A stretch of DNA of 64,000 nt. Origin: Chloroflexota bacterium. GTDB lineage: Bacteria > Chloroflexota > Anaerolineae > B4-G1. Below the pieces are notes generated by a model. It saw only the letters and a program-made list of their open reading frames with translations, was not told the DNA's origin and searched no databases. Shown in pieces: positions 12,201 through 22,019 of the stretch; the stretch's first letter is position 1, and each line of letters opens with the position of its first letter. The DNA lies in NCBI GenBank assembly GCA_024232355.1, contig JAAEPW010000839.1, positions 1-64,000 on the forward strand, written 5' to 3'. A program made the position numbers and the translations under genes.

Positions 12201-15200
12201 GCTCAATGGTCTGGCAAGGAGCGCTGCTGTCGAGGCACAAATTCGGTCCGGCATCGGAGCCGGACGGCGCGACGTAGCGTGTGCCCACGTTCGTGATGGG
12301 CGTGCCGACAAACTCGTCGGCACCCATATCGTAACCGGTATTCTGCGGACGGACATCTCCCTCAAAATCGTGGTCGGGCGCGCCGGTGGATGTACCAGCG
12401 TCGATGGACATTGACCAGGCTTGCAGGTGATAGTCGCCGCCAGACGGGTCCACGAACCACGGGTCGGCGTCAATGTTGCCAGGGCCAGACCAGCCGCCCT
12501 GGATATTAGAGTAGGCGACATAGGTAGTATCTGTCCCCCAACCCCCAATACTGTCGCCGCCGCCGTTGCCATAGATGATGCTGTTTGTGATCGCCATGGT
12601 TTCGCTAGACGATTTGTTAAATATGATGCCCCCATCATTGTCGGTCACCGTCACGTTCATCAGCGTGGTGGGACCGTTCAGGTGCAGGCCATAGTCACCG
12701 TGATTGTCGGCAATGATAGTGTTGGTTATGATCAATGTTCCACCGGTCCGCACGCCGCTTCCTCCGCCCCGCCTGACCTGGTTGCTGACGATGCGGCTGT
12801 CGACGATGGTCAGGTGACCCCATCCCGCCACGCCACCCCCAGCCGCGTGATACGGATTATCGTCGCCGAGGTTATTGTGGATCGAGCAGTGGCGGATAGT
12901 GACGCGAGCACTGCCAGCGCTTACACCACCGGCTCCTCCCGCGTCGCCGCCGGTGATGGTGAGGCCGTCCAACACCGAGCCGCTGTTATCACCCTCAAAA
13001 TACACCACGGGGTCACCCCACTGGCTGGGCGTGCCGGGTGTCAATACAGGATTGCTGACAAACTTGGTCCAGGCGATATTGTCCATCGAGGTAGCATAAC
13101 CGCGCTGCAAGACCTGCGTACTAGGACCGAATCCAGAAAACCACATCCGGTACAACGCGCCATCGAACAACACGTTCGGCTCCAGAACCATAGTCTCATC
13201 CCACGCGCCAGGCGTGCCAGGAGAGAGTAGTGGGTTGCTGGCCGACTTGTTCCAACTGATGCCATCGTCTGACGATGCATATCCTATGCGCCAGTTATCC
13301 CCGTCGTTACCGGCGTACCACAAGTGGTACGTCAAACCATCGAAAATGAGATTGGGGTCTGCCACCCCTTCGTCATCCCAGTCGTCGCTGGGGCCGGGCA
13401 GGAGCACGGGCGTGCCGTGCTTGGTCCACACGATGCCGTCAGTAGAGGTGGCATAGCCGATCCCCGCCAACCCGTTGTTCTGATACCACATCCGGTAGTC
13501 GTCGGTGCTGACCTTGATGACAAAAGCTGCTCCCACACCATCCTCGTCCCATGCTCCTGGCGTACCTTCTAGGAGAGGATTGTTGTTGTATTCAGTCCAA
13601 TGTATCCCATCGTCAGACCAGGCATAGTTGATTCTCTCGTCGTCAAGCCCATACCACATCTTGTAGGTCGCACCATCCTTGGTGATGTGGGGCTGGCTTA
13701 CTTGGCTAGAGTTCTCTGTGGTAGTAAATACAGGGTTACTAGGGTGCTTGGTCCAGGCGATGCCATCAAGTGACGTGGCTAACCCAAAGCCCTCGGAGAA
13801 CAGATCTTGGCCCCTGTACCACATCTTGTACATACCATCGTCAGAGATGACACTGGATACGTGGATGCCGTCACCATCCCAATCCCCCCCCATCGTCCAA
13901 CTGTTGGAACCGTCAATGATCGTCTCGTACAAGTCCACGTCCCGCGTCCAGGAGGTAGACTCGTAGCCGCCGGTGAGCGTCACCGGTCTGGAGATGGTCA
14001 AGTTTTCGGTATATGTACCCTGCGCCACCCAGATACTATCGCCGTCAAATGTCGCGCTCAACGCATCGCCGATGGTTTGATAGGGATCGACAATCGTCCC
14101 CGTGCCGGTAACGGGGTTACCGCCATCCACATAGATGATGGCAGCCGCCTCTTGTGCCTCGGTGGTTTCGACGTACGAACCCGTCACGCCAAAATTGGCG
14201 CCGACGAGTACTGTGTTGGTCAACGTCCCCGAAAATCCCCCGTCCACGTTAGTGGTGAACGTCGTCGTCCAGACACTAAAACTGAACAAGGGTGTTGTCC
14301 AGGTATAGACGCCGCCGGGCGTGACGTTGGGCGACATTATGTCCGTAATAACGGCGGTGAGGGTCACGTCGCTGGTGTTGGTGATGCGGATAGTATAGGT
14401 CAGTGCTGCCCCGGTCAATACCGGGTCTGGTTCAGCCTGCTTGGTCACAATGATGCCGGTCTCGTCGGCGCCAATGTCGTAACTGCCGCTCAACGGGCGC
14501 GGCTCACCGTCCAGGTCATCGGTTACGCCCGCGTCTATGCCAGCGTCCACAGCCGCTGAGAATAGGCTGATGTGGTAATCTCCCTCGTCAGGGACCAGGA
14601 ATGTGGGAACGTCCCAGATGTTGACCGTACCGGTAGTAATCGCGCCCGAGCCGCTCCAATCGGTCCCGTTGGCCCAGGCTCCAGTACCCCACAGCGTAGC
14701 ATCCATTATGGCCGTGCAGCCTGCCGTGACGTTGATGCCCACCGTCTGGCTAACTAGGATGGTATTGGTCAGCACGACACTGCTATAGACTCCGTCATCC
14801 GTGACAAAGATGCCGGTACCACCACCAGTGTTTCGGGCGATGGTGTTATGTGACAAGCGGACCGAGGATGCACTGACGTGTAGTCCACTGCCATTGCCAG
14901 TGGCAGCATTGTCGGCGATGACGTTGTTGGTCAACGTGGCATCGCTGAACCACAAGCTCGCTCCACCACCCGGACCCTCAGTGCTGTTGGCGGTGATCAT
15001 GTTCCCGTTGAGCGTAGCGACGCTGTTCTCAAGGCACATCCCGCTGCCGTTCAAACCGTTGTTGTCGACGATGGTGTTCCGGTCGAGCGTAACGGCGCTG
15101 CTGTCCAGCATGTACACCCCGCTGCCTGTGTCCGCGTCATTGAAAGAGATGGCATTGTCTCTCAGCACGGCACCATTGGCATAGTACAAATACACCCCCC

Positions 15201-15741
15201 CACCAGAATCGTCCCCAGAATACCCGCCGCCCAGTCCGGCCGCGGTTCCGTAGGTGATGTGCAGCCCCTCGATTGTGGGGCTAATGCCCCCGGTGATATA
15301 GATCACCCGCCCCTGGTATTGAGCGTCCAACGTGGTGGGGTTGGCTTGTGGGTCAGGGGTTATCCAGTTGGTGATGGTGTAGCCGCCCTGGATCGTCACT
15401 GTCTTGGTAACGTAAATCACCTGCGTGACGACGCCGGTGGTGGTTACGTCGTTACGCGGGCGTATGCTGACGTCAGTATAGACGCCAGTGGCGACCTTGA
15501 CCACGTCGTCAAAGGCATCTGCGGCATCCACAGCGTCCTGCACGCCGCTGTAGCAGGGCGTCATGCCACCACAGACCCCGGCAGGGGCGACGTAATAGGT
15601 GACGAAACCGTCTGGCCCCTGAGCGTGAACTGCGTTGGGTAACTTGCCGCCCGACAGCCACGCTACCACCATCGCCAGTCCCATCAAGATTGCTACACCA
15701 ATCAGAAACAATCGCTTTCGTTGAACCTTGGCCTGCTTCAT
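229..15741 (-). CDS. Giant secreted multidomain protein: beta-helices, propellers, SBP_5 domain, FG-GAP/UnbV, C25-like domain
   Basis: This is a 5170-residue protein. The start is supported by AGGAGG 8 nt upstream and by a signal peptide (basic start, hydrophobic 11-30, cleavage near AHA-QG). Approximate domain order: beta-helix 48-420; DUF11 430-530; beta-helix with GH43-like propeller 1 inserted (about 620-917); beta-helix with propeller 2 inserted (about 1242-1544), ending near 1834; DUF11 to 1955; full peptide-binding ABC solute-binding domain (SBP_bac_5) 1959-2459; long NosD-like beta-helix of SGNGxxGV/GNxIGxD repeats to about 3515; two IPT/TIG domains 3600-3784; FG-GAP/VCBS repeats 3785-4160; ASPIC/UnbV to 4237; pre-peptidase C-terminal domain 4260-4434 split by GQIGSI repeats; C25 gingipain-like domain 4447-4864 (candidate Cys4743, His4708/4711); Ig-like region; tail [11 protein letters not shown]. 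It is probably extracellular or surface-attached. Its function is unknown; adhesion or polymer/peptide binding is a guess from the parts. Confidence 0.9.
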   Translation of the reverse strand: MKQAKVQRKRLFLIGVAILMGLAMVVAWLSGGKLPNAVHAQGPDGFVTYYVAPAGVCGGMTPCYSGVQDAVDAADAFDDVVKVATGVYTDVSIRPRNDVTTTGVVTQVIYVTKTVTIQGGYTITNWITPDPQANPTTLDAQYQGRVIYITGGISPTIEGLHITYGTAAGLGGGYSGDDSGGGVYLYYANGAVLRDNAISFNDADTGSGVYMLDSSAVTLDRNTIVDNNGLNGSGMCLENSVATLNGNMITANSTEGPGGGASLWFSDATLTNNVIADNAATGNGSGLHVSASSVRLSHNTIARNTGGGTGIFVTDDGVYSSVVLTNTILVSQTVGINVTAGCTAIMDATLWGTGAWANGTDWSGSGAITTGTVNIWDVPTFLVPDEGDYHISLFSAAVDAGIDAGVTDDLDGEPRPLSGSYDIGADETGIIVTKQAEPDPVLTGAALTYTIRITNTSDVTLTAVITDIMSPNVTPGGVYTWTTPLFSFSVWTTTFTTNVDGGFSGTLTNTVLVGANFGVTGSYVETTEAQEAAAIIYVDGGNPVTGTGTIVDPYQTIGDALSATFDGDSIWVAQGTYTENLTISRPVTLTGGYESTSWTRDVDLYETIIDGSNSWTMGGDWDGDGIHVSSVISDDGMYKMWYRGQDLFSEGFGLATSLDGIAWTKHPSNPVFTTTENSSQVSQPHITKDGATYKMWYGLDDERINYAWSDDGIHWTEYNNNPLLEGTPGAWDEDGVGAAFVIKVSTDDYRMWYQNNGLAGIGYATSTDGIVWTKHGTPVLLPGPSDDWDDEGVADPNLIFDGLTYHLWYAGNDGDNWRIGYASSDDGISWNKSASNPLLSPGTPGAWDETMVLEPNVLFDGALYRMWFSGFGPSTQVLQRGYATSMDNIAWTKFVSNPVLTPGTPSQWGDPVVYFEGDNSGSVLDGLTITGGDAGGAGGVSAGSARVTIRHCSIHNNLGDDNPYHAAGGGVAGWGHLTIVDSRIVSNQVRRGGGSGVRTGGTLIITNTIIADNHGDYGLHLNGPTTLMNVTVTDNDGGIIFNKSSSETMAITNSIIYGNGGGDSIGGWGTDTTYVAYSNIQGGWSGPGNIDADPWFVDPSGGDYHLQAWSMSIDAGTSTGAPDHDFEGDVRPQNTGYDMGADEFVGTPITNVGTRYVAPSGSDAGPNLCLDSSAPCQTIEQGTIMANSGEPVLVAQGTYTENLTISKAVTLTGGYESISWTRDVDLYETIIDGSSNGTAWGDWDGSSIRHPRVISDSGQYRMWYGGSDPVSPGWGWMLGLAESLDGINWTRNVANPVLGSGNDGEWDSEYRGQVGLVKDGSVYEMWYSGSDGGPWQTGYATSTDMLNWNIYAGNPVLSVGNSGSWDEQEANSPTVIKDGGFYEMWYHGCDPDYTLCSIGYATSTNGVDWTKYAGNPVMTGTTGMWDESNIGPAVIKNGGTYEMWYSNSDQIGQATSSDGIHWTKYAGNPVLSEGWDGSGVSGCTVLLEDATYKMWFSNRSWDNPGIEYAESSDGIAWTIFSGSPVLAPITPTQWGDPVVRFESGSDGATLDGLTITGGDAESGAGVLVDAVSVIITDSTITDNFSQDHYGGGIRADNGATLLVQDSLISYNWATSGGGLAAEMGSHVTLVRTDVLNNSANDGGGGIGLWRQSTVTASDCIISGNEAGSLGGGVHVSDTDSDLLLSLTNCMVVDNSVYYEGGAGIDNWGRAALMNVTLAGNRCLDGDCVGGLDNAWPSSVTTVTNSILWGNDNADANGGSFEITYSNVEGGWPGAGNVDINPQFVDSENGDYHLQPWSPAVDAGTPTGAPNHDFEGDVRPQYAGYDMGADEVTDVGLGIAKRASEIVVNSGQMLDYTIVVTAPRTANTSNVVLIDTLDGWQRAVPGSLSYSTGSCSITDGGWGGEIACTLGTMVTGTTFSLSFAAEVSTLVPAGQTIVNDAAVTSDETSNSTQASAISRAELVYPLDGEPSTLDINLGGNDDSTNLVLRQLMEGLYRYRPDGTVEPAGATAHTVSPDGMVYTMTLRTDALWSDGQPVTAQHYVDGIIRLLDPSTEAGYYAELMYTIAGAEEFNTGATNDPGAVGVTAVDTTTLAFTLGQPAGYFPSTLALPTTYPVRMDLIDSDPNWTDVGHFVGNGPYTLAEWNHGNWLVLAKNSLYHGAAQVIIGQVLLPIVPTSDQLAAYENSLVDVVVPPGSEMASILSDLVLSADLYRKPRPGLYYLGMNTALTPTNVITVRQALASAIDRSAVLIDANLSWQGTATGAIPPGVPGYQEGVGYPFNLSQAQAYLADAGYPGGIGFPGVELWANSGNESIIDPVADQWRNNLGIMVTAVYTDWNNHRGALQDCHDDPGACPYNGYRMGWVVDYADANNILNSLFHPDSGGQFTGWDNARYRQLMDLQLNETNQVSRTTYFQEADRILVEDEVAIIPIMSYDQAVLVKPSVTFEYPPVGAPDFMNWRINTLVVTSTADSGAGTLRQLLLDAESGDTILFDTDVFPPSSPATIALDTALPEMTQGSLTIDGSNAGVILDGSGIGTTPETLLLDDVSLTLDAGPNEITNGDFVAGLGHWRPWDDRPGATRSLNNSDFNLALPSYEWSTVAHAGTGHTVYDTTDTNNPFPSNDFPYEVGSTVWMSATGGSTAESSFWFRYGGVGATLWILHADGSSDSSIGWWFDWESDWTERVVSATLPGDTIAIALEFDYEHPELGSGSGVIINSSDNVIRGLQIVNFPSHGIDGNADHQNNVIGGDRDVGDGPLGQGNLISGNGRYGVGLWGANASFNVIAGNYIGANLSGVTAWGNLEDGICLGNGANQNQIVNNLISGNDGSGVNISGNGTMSNTISGNYIGVDAGGTFAVPNSSAGILLTDGVYNVIGGDTAGERNVISGNGGEGVLINGSSAMGNMVSGNYIGTNKNGTSAIPNTHNGVYIGYGSGYNVVGGDTDGERNLISGNGLDGVAIFDGGTVGNEVRGNFIGVDYFGASALGNSGDGVGVGDGASGNTVSGNLISGNGNHGVSMHGSDVTNNIVSGNTIGTDISGLVAVGNTNNGVAISRGAQNNLVGGDTASERNLISGNGDTGVGIWDIGTTSNTVSGNYIGTDADGVAAIGNERDGVLISGDASYNTVGGTTAGERNLISGNERVGVSINGQGGSTMGNLVQGNFIGADASGTVALGNGTRDAYTGVEIYFSANNTIADNLISGNHGNGMHIQGNTSTENVVRGNTIGADGSRSVALGNSDTGMMIENGASNNIIGGLNGLPGAGCSGACNLIGGNVSGGVIIQGSGVTSNTVSGNVIGVDSSGAAALGNYQGVYVIGSGAAYNVIGGDSAGERNLISGNEHAGVFLWETNYNRVTGNYIGTTADGMAALPNGTDDDYGGGVWIDGADNSAQYNEIGGSNPGEGNLIAGNAGWGVHIGSFPGGPGTKCQACNFNTVAGNFVGVAADGTTALGNEGIGIFVRDGGFTNTIGGNVIAYNGGFDGAFFVLDGTGIMVNFSTGNAISQNSIYNHTGEGIGLQFGGNTMLVPPVVSAFNATLGTASGTACANCTVEVFSDNDDEGRWFEGAATANASGDWTFNGSPFTGANVHATLTDGDGNTSEFSGPPPVVSSVSPTGTITGTVNLAVTIGGGYFRDDAPLSVDFGAGIVVTDTQFISSTRIKVYVDVPAGTAGGPRDVMVTNYDGQFDTLTGGFEIVTDPPPSPVVTSVDPNVVAQGASGDLAVYGTGFIDLPSVSFGFGSDVTVNHVIFDSPTRLTVNVSVAASASLGPRAVMVTNPDGQYNTLVGALTISSPHLAEVAATEGVSDTASTFAVTWPDYDGDGALDLFVANEGSPSRLYQNTDGLPFNDVAPAAGVDTGGGAPAIAWADVDYDGDLDAFFAGDYDDENHYLYRNDGGSAFTDVTNAYGLGFSGDPEGVAWADYDRDGDVDLFIGIYDNPSLLFRNDGPQVGQEWAFTEVGASAGVNAPMRFRSGVAWGDYDNDGFSDLFAVTESHTLYHNDRDGTFTDVSSTAGITGSGDGCPAWGDYDNDGDLDLFVTNADGFGSDALFRNNGDGTFTDVAATAGVNLASYGRSVAWADYDNDGWLDLYVGAPNSYDKLYHNEGNGIFDDAGMIANLQEGYGATGAAWADYDGDGFLDLYVGVDGNPNLLYQNQLASQGNHWLHVSLQGVYNPSDGIGARVRVTAGGVSQIREVSGGSGFYSQDSLPVEFGLGSYTGTIDLEIEWPFGAGQVYTATGVTVDQVLTVTDEFLIGSSRDTAQEIKAGEAITGAAESTIGADWYTVDVPLAGSTLTVTLSNLPADYDLYLFTPEVDEETGQLRDIGQIGSIGQIGSIGQIGSIGQIGSIGQIGSIGDLMDLGQIGSIGQIGSIGQIGSIGQIGSIGQIGSIGTLIGVSVNPLTATEQIVHDVHELAGNYYIAVVGHTDEAVGQPYTLTADIAPPVEPYDSITYTIPITFPTPPTNTSVETMILFNGSRLDQLYSNGTLVFTSTEIVGRLDTLSVHPQVNGVVINLDDYVEIKSAYEIWDTQIANPMAANFVAAHIKSLIYGLGPAYPNLKYIVIVGDDRVIPHRRIRDEALMANERNYADAVTADNLSLSLELRYFLSDDYYAGLLPLPWRGRELYLPQVAIGRLVETLEEIAARIDSFLDYSMLAPTDALITGYDFLIDQAEAISATLSEQGINDIETLINNQWTATQFSTAFFTPDGHDLNSLNSHFQHYRFFPNNTNDVFAVQVTSATNYTGDCVFTVGCHSGLNVPDEGANILTTTDWAQAFLRQGATFIGNTGYGYGDSDLIAYSEQLMTHFVEELGNPPSGENQTIGNALLEAKQQYYNSAAAASLSNYDEKVMGIMTLYGLPMFQIRMPFTNTARVSALRAHASTNSKVFSTTVSVSFDYDLPHTVGNMGSYFTLQGKDDIHIVGGRPIEPRWSQNIHVADTIAHGVMMVGGDFDNIAGFDPFISRVVTEEIYFDEPVYPTLEWYPIQLGTVNRFLSIDGQSRERLVVVPGQFKASPTVGTLSTPTTGTQRLYTNLTFDVYHASITVTDFIAPSIWQVEAISSTSYLEFRVQVQDDNWHIERTIVLYRTLESNTWSKVDLIYDEETGWATKRVAAVDGLIEYFAQAVDGAGNVALVLDHGNPFNKVKAAVGMPTVYLPIIARNYDPSLPLYTHHIYLPTVMRY
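2596..2804 (-). repeat. 18-bp tandem repeats coding for GQIGSI units inside the giant protein
   Basis: About ten 18-bp units encode the hexapeptide GQIGSI. They are arranged as five copies, a spacer GDLMDL, then five more. The array interrupts the pre-peptidase C-terminal domain between its YDLYLFTP strand and its GNYYIAVVG strand. Unit copies differ at third positions only (gat/aat, ggc/gac variants on the plus strand), so the peptide is conserved while the DNA drifts. The array probably forms a regular Gly/Ile solenoid or flexible loop. Confidence 0.9.
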
Positions 15742-15890
15742 TTTATTTTCCTCCTGTGCGCTAGACTTGTGTGTGCGTTGCGCAGCACAAAAAACCTACC
15801 ACATCTTGGTGGACGGGCTTTGGTGAATATCTGATGAGGGCTTGATGTTTCCCGCCATATGTATTTGGGCTGTCGTGAATAGAGATATAG

Positions 15891-16059
15891 CTAGTGCAGT
15901 TGGGCGTAAATATCCCCACCGTGAACACGTTCACGCGTAATACAAACTTTAACGCCCAACGGCCAAAGTGTTTCGCGGTAGATCAGCATCATAATAGGCG
16001 CTTTGCGTTGATAGTCGACAGTTCTGAACTGTAGGCTTGTTTACGCCGCGAAACACTAA
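15891..16059 (-). repeat. MITE-like element, copy A (TA-flanked double hairpin)
   Basis: This is about 165 bp bounded by GTG...CAC and flanked by TA on both sides (gCTA|GTG and CAC|TAA). It aligns along nearly its whole length with the reverse complement of 52539-52690. It consists of two neighbouring stem-loops: CAGTTGGGCG paired with CGCCCAAC, and GTGTTTCGCGG paired with CCGCGAAACAC. Both ends share the inner core GGCGTAAATA. Compared with copy B it has an extra segment of about 15 bp that is itself a small palindrome (GTGAAC-AC-GTTCAC). Size, TA flanks and lack of coding capacity fit a Tc1/IS630-type MITE. Confidence 0.8.
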
Positions 16060-16065
16060 TTCTCG

Positions 16066-16171
16066 GCACAAAACTGCTCTAGCCCCCGTTCCGGGGGCGG
16101 CTCGCGTGAGGAATGGCCTCTTTTGGACATGGTTTTGTGCTCAAATCGCCCCCGGGACGGGGGCTGAGAGC
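16066..16171. repeat. GC-rich cruciform-prone inverted repeat
   Basis: The left arm 16076-16099 and right arm 16147-16171 are near-perfect reverse complements (GCTCT-AGCCCCCGT... against ...ACGGGGGCTGAGAGC). Each arm also contains its own palindrome of the type GCCCCCG..CGGGGGC. A second inverted pair, GCACAAAAC at 16066 and GTTTTGTGC at 16132, overlaps it. Related CCCCCGT/ACGGGGC cores occur at 38985-39050 and 62430-62480. Confidence 0.7.
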
Positions 16172-16257
16172 ACTGGAAAATAATTTTGTACCAAAAACTA
16201 GCTAGAGGGTGTCTTTGCTGTGTTACAATTTCAGTATAGGGCTGATTGACAAGAAAG

Positions 16258-19200
16258 TCAAGACCTTGCTTCCAAAATCCTCGCGATATCTTTTCCCAGT
16301 GCTTGAGCGGCTGCCAGGTCCAGGGTAGCTCCCAACTGTTGAAAGATTTGGGTACAAAGATCAAGAGCGGCCAATCCCGCCTCTGGCTTGGCGTGGGCTG
16401 CGTGTGCTCGCGCCAGTGATAGCTGAGTGCGAGCGCCTTTATAAATATCGCCTACTTGTTGCAAAATCAAGAGTCCTTCGCTGAGATATTCTTCGGCTGT
16501 CTCGAACTGCTTTTGTGCCGTGGCGACCTCACCCAGCACACGGAGAGCACATCCTTCTTCGCCACGCATCTCTAACTCACGGGCCAGGCTCAACGCTTGC
16601 TGACCATACGCTTCGGCCTCGGCCAACTCGTCAGCCAGCAGTGCGGTCTTGGCAAAGTGACGATACATCTCTGACAGAAAATCGCGCGCTTGAGCTTGTT
16701 CAAAATAGTCCTGGCTGGTATACAGGTGCTGGCGGGCAGCGTCAGCTTGGTCGCGCCGAATGAATGTCGCACCCAAGTTCATATGCAGGATACCCAACAC
16801 GTATGACGACTCGCCAATGCGCTTTAACGCACTCAACGCTGCCTGGTAAAATGCCAATGCATCATCTAATCGCCCCTGGTTGCTCGCAATTCCGCCCAAG
16901 TTGTTATCCACAATGGCGCAAAAGTAGACATCACCCATCTGATCAAAGTATTTGCGCGCCTGGCGATAGTGTTCATCGGCCGCTTGCCATTGCCCTATGT
17001 CAAAGTGAGCGTTGGCGATTAGGTTATGGGAGATTGCTTGCCCGTAGATATCGCCCGCGCGCTCGTATAGGCCGAATGCCTGTCGAAAGTGCTCAATAGC
17101 CATAGCATTATTACCACGCAGGCGGGTGATGCGACCCAACAGGTTGTGGGCGCGTGCCAATACTGTCACCTCGTCCAACTGTTTAGCGATGCGTAACCCT
17201 TCCTGGCACTGGATTAGAGCGTTGTCGTTGTTGCCCTGACGAAGGTGAATTTGTCCGGCCCAGAGCAACAACTCGGCTGCTTCGGCGGTCTCTTGCCCCG
17301 CTAGGGCAGTCAGCCCTTGTTGAATCCATTCTAGAGCAGGAGGATATTCGCTACGGAACTCGTGTAGTCGGGCCAGCCACCGGCAAACGTGAGCCTGGGC
17401 GTTTTGGTTGTCGCTCTCGATGGACATCGCAAGGGCTTTGTTGAGATGTTTGAGAGCGTGTTCATACTGGCTGGTGGTGGTCAGCAACTCGCCCAGAGTG
17501 GTGTGGATTACTTGACGCTGTGCCAGCGTTTCGTCCGTGGGCAGATGTGTGATACTTTGCAATGCTTTTTCTAGATGGTCAATTGCTTCGTGATTGGCAA
17601 AGAGTTTTTGAGCCTGTTGACCTGCCAGCAATTGATAGTGGAGTGCACGCGGCCAGTCTTGCCCCACGAATGCATGGTGAGCGATGAGGGGGATATTGCT
17701 CTCTGCATCACGGCGACCGGCAGACCGTCCAGTTTCGAGGTGTTTGGCTACTTTGTGGTGATAGAGGCGACGGGTGCGGGCCAGTAAACTGCCATAACAC
17801 ACTTCTTGCATCATTGCGTGCTTAAAAGTGTACACCAGTTCCGGCACACGCTGGGTCTCTCGGACTGTCTCGTGTTGTTGTAGTTGAACCAGACATTGAC
17901 CCAGTAGAGATCCACTCTCGGGCACGATGTGAGCGAGCACATCAAAGTGAAAGACACGTCCCACCACGGAGGCAAGTTGGGCGGTCCAACGGGGTGGCTC
18001 TTTCAACCGGTCCAGACGAGCCATCAGCACGCCTTGGAGGGTGTCCGGCACTGTGATGCTCTCTACGTCTATGTCGCTGCCGATGCGCCATTCTCCGTCG
18101 TTGTCCTGTACCAGGGTTTGGTCATCAACCAGAGTGCGGATGACTTCTTCCAGATATAGGGGGTTGCCTTCGGTACGATCGAGGATCAATTCGCGTACTT
18201 TGATGGGCCAGTTCTCGATTCCCACCAAATTTGCCAAAAGTTGCTGACCGTCGACTGGTGTCAGGTGGTGCAGGGCGATTGAGGTTGCGCAATGAGAGAA
18301 TTCGCGTATTATCCTTTCGTGGACTTGCCAGCATCCTTTTGCGCGCTCGTGCCGGTAGAGCATGATCAGCGCCAGCGGCGCGCGATTGACCAGTGGTATC
18401 AGGTGTTCCAACAATGCGAGCGAGGCTTGATCGAGCCAATGAATGTCTTCCAATACGAGCACCAGGGGCGATTCAGCCGATGACTGGGATTGGATCAGGG
18501 TATTGATGGCGACAAAGGTATGCCGCTGCAGTGCTTCGGCATCCAAGTAACGCACTTTTTCTTGCAGCGCCTCGTCAATCCGCAAATTCAAGAAATTGGC
18601 CAGGTATGGTAGAGTATCAGCTACCTCTTCTGGTACGAGTTTCTGCTCGATCTCGGCGTGTAGTTTTCCCCACGCCTCTGCTTCACTGTCATCTGGTTGG
18701 ATATTTAACAGTTTCTGTACAATCTCTTGAAAGGGCCGATAGCTGACAGATTCGGTAAAAGAAAGACAACGTCCTTCGATCCAGCATATCGGGCCATCAG
18801 CTATGCCTTGACGCATTTCGGCCACCAGGCGAGATTTACCCAGTCCAGCCTCGCCGGTCACAGAGACGATTTGCCCTCTCCCTAACATCAGTTGCTCGAT
18901 CGCTGCTCTCAATTGCTCCCATTCGGTCTGCCGCCCCACTAATGGGGAACTCATCCCTTTCAGGCCACGCACAGGTTCTGGTATCGCGCGTGGACCCACG
19001 ACAGAAAAGGTGGGAATGGGCATACTCTTGCCCTTTAATTGCACTGGGTCGCGAGACGTGAGGTCAAAGAGTGCCTGCACCTTGCGTCGGACATCGCTGC
19101 TGACAAGGGTTCTGCCTGGTTCTGCCGTCGTCATCAATCGTGCTGCCAGGTTTACCTCATCGCCCATCACGGTATACTCGTGTCGCCAACCTGTCCCCAC

Positions 19201-20664
19201 GTAACCGGCAAAGACGAAACCAAAGTTGATGCCGATTTGCTGGCTCAGGCACAAGTCTGGCACGCCTGTGTGAGTGGGAAGGGAGCATGCTATTTCGGAC
19301 ATGGTCTCTTGCATAGCCAATGCAGCGCGTACGGCGCGCTCTACATCATCTTCGTGAGCTACCGGTGCGCCAAAAAGGGCCAATAGTTTGTCGCCGTGAT
19401 CGTACAAATCTATCTTGTTGATCACGCCACCAAAGCGGCGGATACTACTGTCCATAGCGGTGAAATACCGGTTGAGTGCTGTGACGATTTGTTCCTCACG
19501 CCCTGGTCCCAACTGGTCGACGATCTCCCCCAGACCGCGCACGTTGGCAAAGAGTACGGCTACCAAGCGATGTTCACCCTCCAAGCTAACGGCATGTGGA
19601 TCGCTAAAAATGCGTGACAACAGTCCTGCAGGCAGATAAGGTGTGAGGGCATCGAGGTGCTTGACGGCCTGCTGCAGACCGTCGAGGGTTGATTCTGGAG
19701 AACGTAGGAGCGTGGGAGTATGCACAGTGGGTGATGTAGTAAAAGATGTGATCTCTTTGACGATGAGATAGTGATCGCTTTGCGGTGCGGGTATAACCTG
19801 GCAGGACGTTACAGCTTGCCCAGTTGCGCGGTCAAGCAAAATCTGACCCGCCACCGCTGCTGACTCGGTAGCAGCGGTGGCATTTACGTCGGCGCCAAAG
19901 AGAGCGTACTCCATGCCCTGAGGTGTGCCCAATTGCGCGGCAAAGAACTGTCCCTTGTGAATTCCGACTTTCATTTGTAGGGCATATACGCCCTGGGAGG
20001 TTCGAGTTTGAGCAAACTCAGACATCGCTGCCTGCATACAGTGTGCCGCTTGCACGGCACGGGTGGCACTATCAGGTTCAAGAAAGAGACCTAGTAAGGC
20101 GTCCCCACCAAATTTGACGAGTTGGCCGTCGTGATCTTTCAGAATGGAGAGCATTGTGCTAAAGTAACGATTGACGATAGCGGTGATTTCCTCAGCTCCC
20201 TCGCGTCCGATGCGACTCAAGCGCTCGGACATTGCCGTAAAGCCGCTAATGTCGGCAAAGAGCAGGGTGCCATCAACAAACTTGCCCCATGTTCTTCCGG
20301 GTGTGGGATCACGCACAACCTGTTCAATTAGGTAAGGAGGCAAGAGGGTATGAATAGTTTTGAGCAACTCGGAGAGATGGGTCGTACATTCTTCCAGCAG
20401 ACGGGGCGGAGGGGAGACGAGGTCAAATTGCAGTGCTTCAATGAGAGAAGGTGGCAAGTAGGTGCGTAAATGATCCAGGTCCGCTATCGTGAGACGCTCA
20501 TCCTGGACTGGGGCTTTTAACGATGTACCACATGTGCCACAAAAACCAAAGTCGGGGGGATTCTCAAATCCACATTGACGGCAAGCAAACACCAAAAGAG
20601 TCCCACACTTGCCGCAAAAAGTAAATCCTGACGGGCTCTCAAAACCACAATTTCCACATTTCAT
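16258..20664 (-). CDS. Zinc-ribbon, tandem class III nucleotide cyclase, AAA-type ATPase and TPR regulator
   Basis: This is a large cytoplasmic signalling protein of 1468 residues from the start chosen here. The N-terminus has two zinc ribbons (CGNCG...CGKCG and CRQCG...CGTCG). Two class III adenylate/guanylate cyclase domains follow. The first has both metal Asp motifs (LLFADISGF and FGGDALLGLF). The second reads LFANVRG, so one metal Asp is replaced by Asn, while GDKLLALFG keeps the other. Next come a P-loop ATPase (GEAGLGKS; Walker B LVLVLEDIHWLD) and a long TPR array to the C-terminus. I chose ATG 20662-20664 because GGAG lies 8 nt upstream and zinc-ribbon proteins usually begin MKCxxCG. 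The frame stays open to ATG at 20772, only about 6 nt from a predicted transcription start, so a longer leaderless form is possible. Related proteins are often called adenylate/guanylate cyclase with TPR; their ligands are unknown. Confidence 0.88.
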   Translation of the reverse strand: MKCGNCGFESPSGFTFCGKCGTLLVFACRQCGFENPPDFGFCGTCGTSLKAPVQDERLTIADLDHLRTYLPPSLIEALQFDLVSPPPRLLEECTTHLSELLKTIHTLLPPYLIEQVVRDPTPGRTWGKFVDGTLLFADISGFTAMSERLSRIGREGAEEITAIVNRYFSTMLSILKDHDGQLVKFGGDALLGLFLEPDSATRAVQAAHCMQAAMSEFAQTRTSQGVYALQMKVGIHKGQFFAAQLGTPQGMEYALFGADVNATAATESAAVAGQILLDRATGQAVTSCQVIPAPQSDHYLIVKEITSFTTSPTVHTPTLLRSPESTLDGLQQAVKHLDALTPYLPAGLLSRIFSDPHAVSLEGEHRLVAVLFANVRGLGEIVDQLGPGREEQIVTALNRYFTAMDSSIRRFGGVINKIDLYDHGDKLLALFGAPVAHEDDVERAVRAALAMQETMSEIACSLPTHTGVPDLCLSQQIGINFGFVFAGYVGTGWRHEYTVMGDEVNLAARLMTTAEPGRTLVSSDVRRKVQALFDLTSRDPVQLKGKSMPIPTFSVVGPRAIPEPVRGLKGMSSPLVGRQTEWEQLRAAIEQLMLGRGQIVSVTGEAGLGKSRLVAEMRQGIADGPICWIEGRCLSFTESVSYRPFQEIVQKLLNIQPDDSEAEAWGKLHAEIEQKLVPEEVADTLPYLANFLNLRIDEALQEKVRYLDAEALQRHTFVAINTLIQSQSSAESPLVLVLEDIHWLDQASLALLEHLIPLVNRAPLALIMLYRHERAKGCWQVHERIIREFSHCATSIALHHLTPVDGQQLLANLVGIENWPIKVRELILDRTEGNPLYLEEVIRTLVDDQTLVQDNDGEWRIGSDIDVESITVPDTLQGVLMARLDRLKEPPRWTAQLASVVGRVFHFDVLAHIVPESGSLLGQCLVQLQQHETVRETQRVPELVYTFKHAMMQEVCYGSLLARTRRLYHHKVAKHLETGRSAGRRDAESNIPLIAHHAFVGQDWPRALHYQLLAGQQAQKLFANHEAIDHLEKALQSITHLPTDETLAQRQVIHTTLGELLTTTSQYEHALKHLNKALAMSIESDNQNAQAHVCRWLARLHEFRSEYPPALEWIQQGLTALAGQETAEAAELLLWAGQIHLRQGNNDNALIQCQEGLRIAKQLDEVTVLARAHNLLGRITRLRGNNAMAIEHFRQAFGLYERAGDIYGQAISHNLIANAHFDIGQWQAADEHYRQARKYFDQMGDVYFCAIVDNNLGGIASNQGRLDDALAFYQAALSALKRIGESSYVLGILHMNLGATFIRRDQADAARQHLYTSQDYFEQAQARDFLSEMYRHFAKTALLADELAEAEAYGQQALSLARELEMRGEEGCALRVLGEVATAQKQFETAEEYLSEGLLILQQVGDIYKGARTQLSLARAHAAHAKPEAGLAALDLCTQIFQQLGATLDLAAAQALGKDIARILEARS

Positions 20665-20784
20665 GCCATCGACTCCAGAGGGGATGAAAATACTCGACAT
20701 GCCTAACCCGGACGAACCGGAGCCAAAAAGGTTATTGGCACAAAAATTCTTGCACAAAAATAAGAAACTCACTGGTTAGGGCCT

Positions 20785-20812
20785 AGTATACTACGCTCCC
20801 CGTTCTATGCAA
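20785..20812 (-). promoter_or_regulatory. Candidate sigma70 promoter for the cyclase-type regulator
   Basis: On the minus strand TTGCAT (20807-20812) is followed after 16 bp by TATACT (20785-20790). The predicted transcription start is near 20778, giving a leader of about 110 nt to the preferred ATG at 20664. Confidence 0.5.
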
Positions 20813-20940
20813 ATATCTTGGTTCTTTGGGTTTACAAAGCGGAACAAGATTAAAAAATGGACACTGTCCGATTACGATGGTCAATCCATTCGTTAACCCT
20901 TTTGTAATAATTTTGATTCGCATTATCTTTTGATTTTAGC

Positions 20941-20946
20941 TATAAT
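20941..20946 (+). promoter_or_regulatory. Candidate -10 box of the signalling operon
   Basis: A perfect TATAAT lies 62 bp before the first ATG of the receiver gene, inside an AT-rich intergenic stretch. No good -35 hexamer sits 16-18 bp upstream, so the promoter may need an activator or another sigma factor. Confidence 0.45.
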
Positions 20947-21008
20947 TATACCATTGAACATAACTCGGTGATTTTGGCGTTTGTAGTTGTATAATTGGGG
21001 GTAGAGAG

Positions 21009-21377
21009 ATGACGCAAATCCTGATCATAGATGATTCTGCCTATCAGCGCGGAAAGATTCAGCGTGCTTTGAAAGCCACAAACTATGAACTGCTTGAGGC
21101 AGCCCATGGACGTGAGGGCTTGGAGATGATCATTGCTCATACGCCTGATTGCATCTTGACAGATCTCGTGATGCCTGAAATGAATGGCCTAGAGATGCTC
21201 GAGATTTTACAGGAGCAGGGATCAAGTGTACCCGTGATCGTGCTTACGGCGGATATCCAGAAAAGTACAAAACAGCGATGCCTGGAGCTTGGAGCTGTCG
21301 CAATGATCAACAAGCCTCTGCGGGAAAACGATTTGGTCAATACGATCAAGCAGGTTCTCAGTGCTTTAGAGAAATGA
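21009..21377 (+). CDS. Single-domain response regulator (CheY-like receiver)
   Basis: This is a 122-residue stand-alone receiver domain. The acidic pair Asp8-Asp9 is in LIIDDS, the phospho-acceptor is Asp52 in ILTDLVMPEMNG, the switch Thr is in VIVLTAD, and the conserved Lys is in INKPL. There is no output domain, so it must act through protein contacts, as CheY or a phosphorelay intermediate does. It opens a tight four-gene plus-strand operon: the CheC-like gene starts 24 nt downstream. The natural reading is that the histidine kinase two genes downstream phosphorylates it and the CheC-like protein dephosphorylates it. A purine-rich GGTAGAGAG precedes the ATG. Confidence 0.92.
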   Translation: MTQILIIDDSAYQRGKIQRALKATNYELLEAAHGREGLEMIIAHTPDCILTDLVMPEMNGLEMLEILQEQGSSVPVIVLTADIQKSTKQRCLELGAVAMINKPLRENDLVNTIKQVLSALEK

Positions 21378-21401
21378 CAAGGGCGAAAAGGAGATTGCCG
21401 G

Positions 21402-21989
21402 ATGGATCTGACAGCCGATCAAATTGATGCCTTGAAAAAACTGGTCAACATAGGAGTGGGCAAAGCGGCCGGTGTGTTGAATACAATGCTCCAGTCACAC
21501 GTTCGTCTGCAAATCCCGTTTCTCGAGATACTCTCATCGCTCGAATTGGGGAAAAAAGTGCAAAATATGGGAAAAGAGGCTCTCTCCGTTGTGAAACTCG
21601 CGTTCCAAGGGTCATTTGCCGGAACTGCGTCGCTTGTCTTTCCAACCGAGAGTGCCGCTAAACTCGTGACAGTTCTCACAAACGATGAAATGGACTCGTC
21701 TGACCTGGATGCCATCAGAATTGGAACCCTTACCGAAGTGGGAAACATTGTCTTGAATGGCGTGATGGGTGTAGTCAGCAATAAGCCAAGTCGACACATC
21801 CGCTTTTCTGTCCCCGCTTACGTAGAGGATCCAATCGAAACACTATTGTCGTCAAGTAATCCCGACCTCGGTGAAATGGCCATGTGGGCACAAGCGCGGT
21901 TCACCATTGAGCAATACCAAATTGATGGAGACATTATCCTGCTCTTCAAAGTAGGTTCGTTCGATGTATTGATGGATGCGATCAGTTGA
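21402..21989 (+). CDS. CheC-like chemotaxis phosphatase
   Basis: This 195-residue protein has the pseudo-two-fold CheC/CheX/FliY fold pattern. The N-terminal half contains LVNIGVGKAAGVLN, a variant of the first active-site helix. The second helix, TLTEVGNIVLNGVMG, keeps the Glu and Asn pair expected of a CheY-P phosphatase. The first helix lacks the usual Glu/Asp-x3-Asn arrangement, so only one active site looks intact. Its known family role is to dephosphorylate CheY-type receivers, and its position directly after a stand-alone receiver supports that here. No chemoreceptor, CheA or CheW gene is seen nearby, so the pathway may not control flagella. Confidence 0.82.
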   Translation: MDLTADQIDALKKLVNIGVGKAAGVLNTMLQSHVRLQIPFLEILSSLELGKKVQNMGKEALSVVKLAFQGSFAGTASLVFPTESAAKLVTVLTNDEMDSSDLDAIRIGTLTEVGNIVLNGVMGVVSNKPSRHIRFSVPAYVEDPIETLLSSSNPDLGEMAMWAQARFTIEQYQIDGDIILLFKVGSFDVLMDAIS

Positions 21990-22019
21990 GAATAGATATG
22001 CAACAGGGAATAGGTACAG

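Larger units (their letters stand above)
15742..16257. other. Gene-free stretch packed with palindromic repeats
   Basis: This 516-bp gap separates the start of the giant gene (minus) from the end of the cyclase-type regulator (minus). No credible gene is present. It holds a MITE-like element (15891-16059) and a GC-rich cruciform-prone repeat (16066-16171). The promoter of the giant gene should lie in its left part (15742-15890), but I cannot point to a convincing -35/-10 pair. No clear intrinsic terminator is seen after the regulator gene apart from these palindromes. Confidence 0.7.

Noticed and set aside
20665..20772. Upstream extension of the cyclase-type regulator to ATG 20772
   Set aside because: The 36 extra residues are not family-like and the internal ATG 20664 has a GGAG site. 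Kept only as a possible leaderless alternative.
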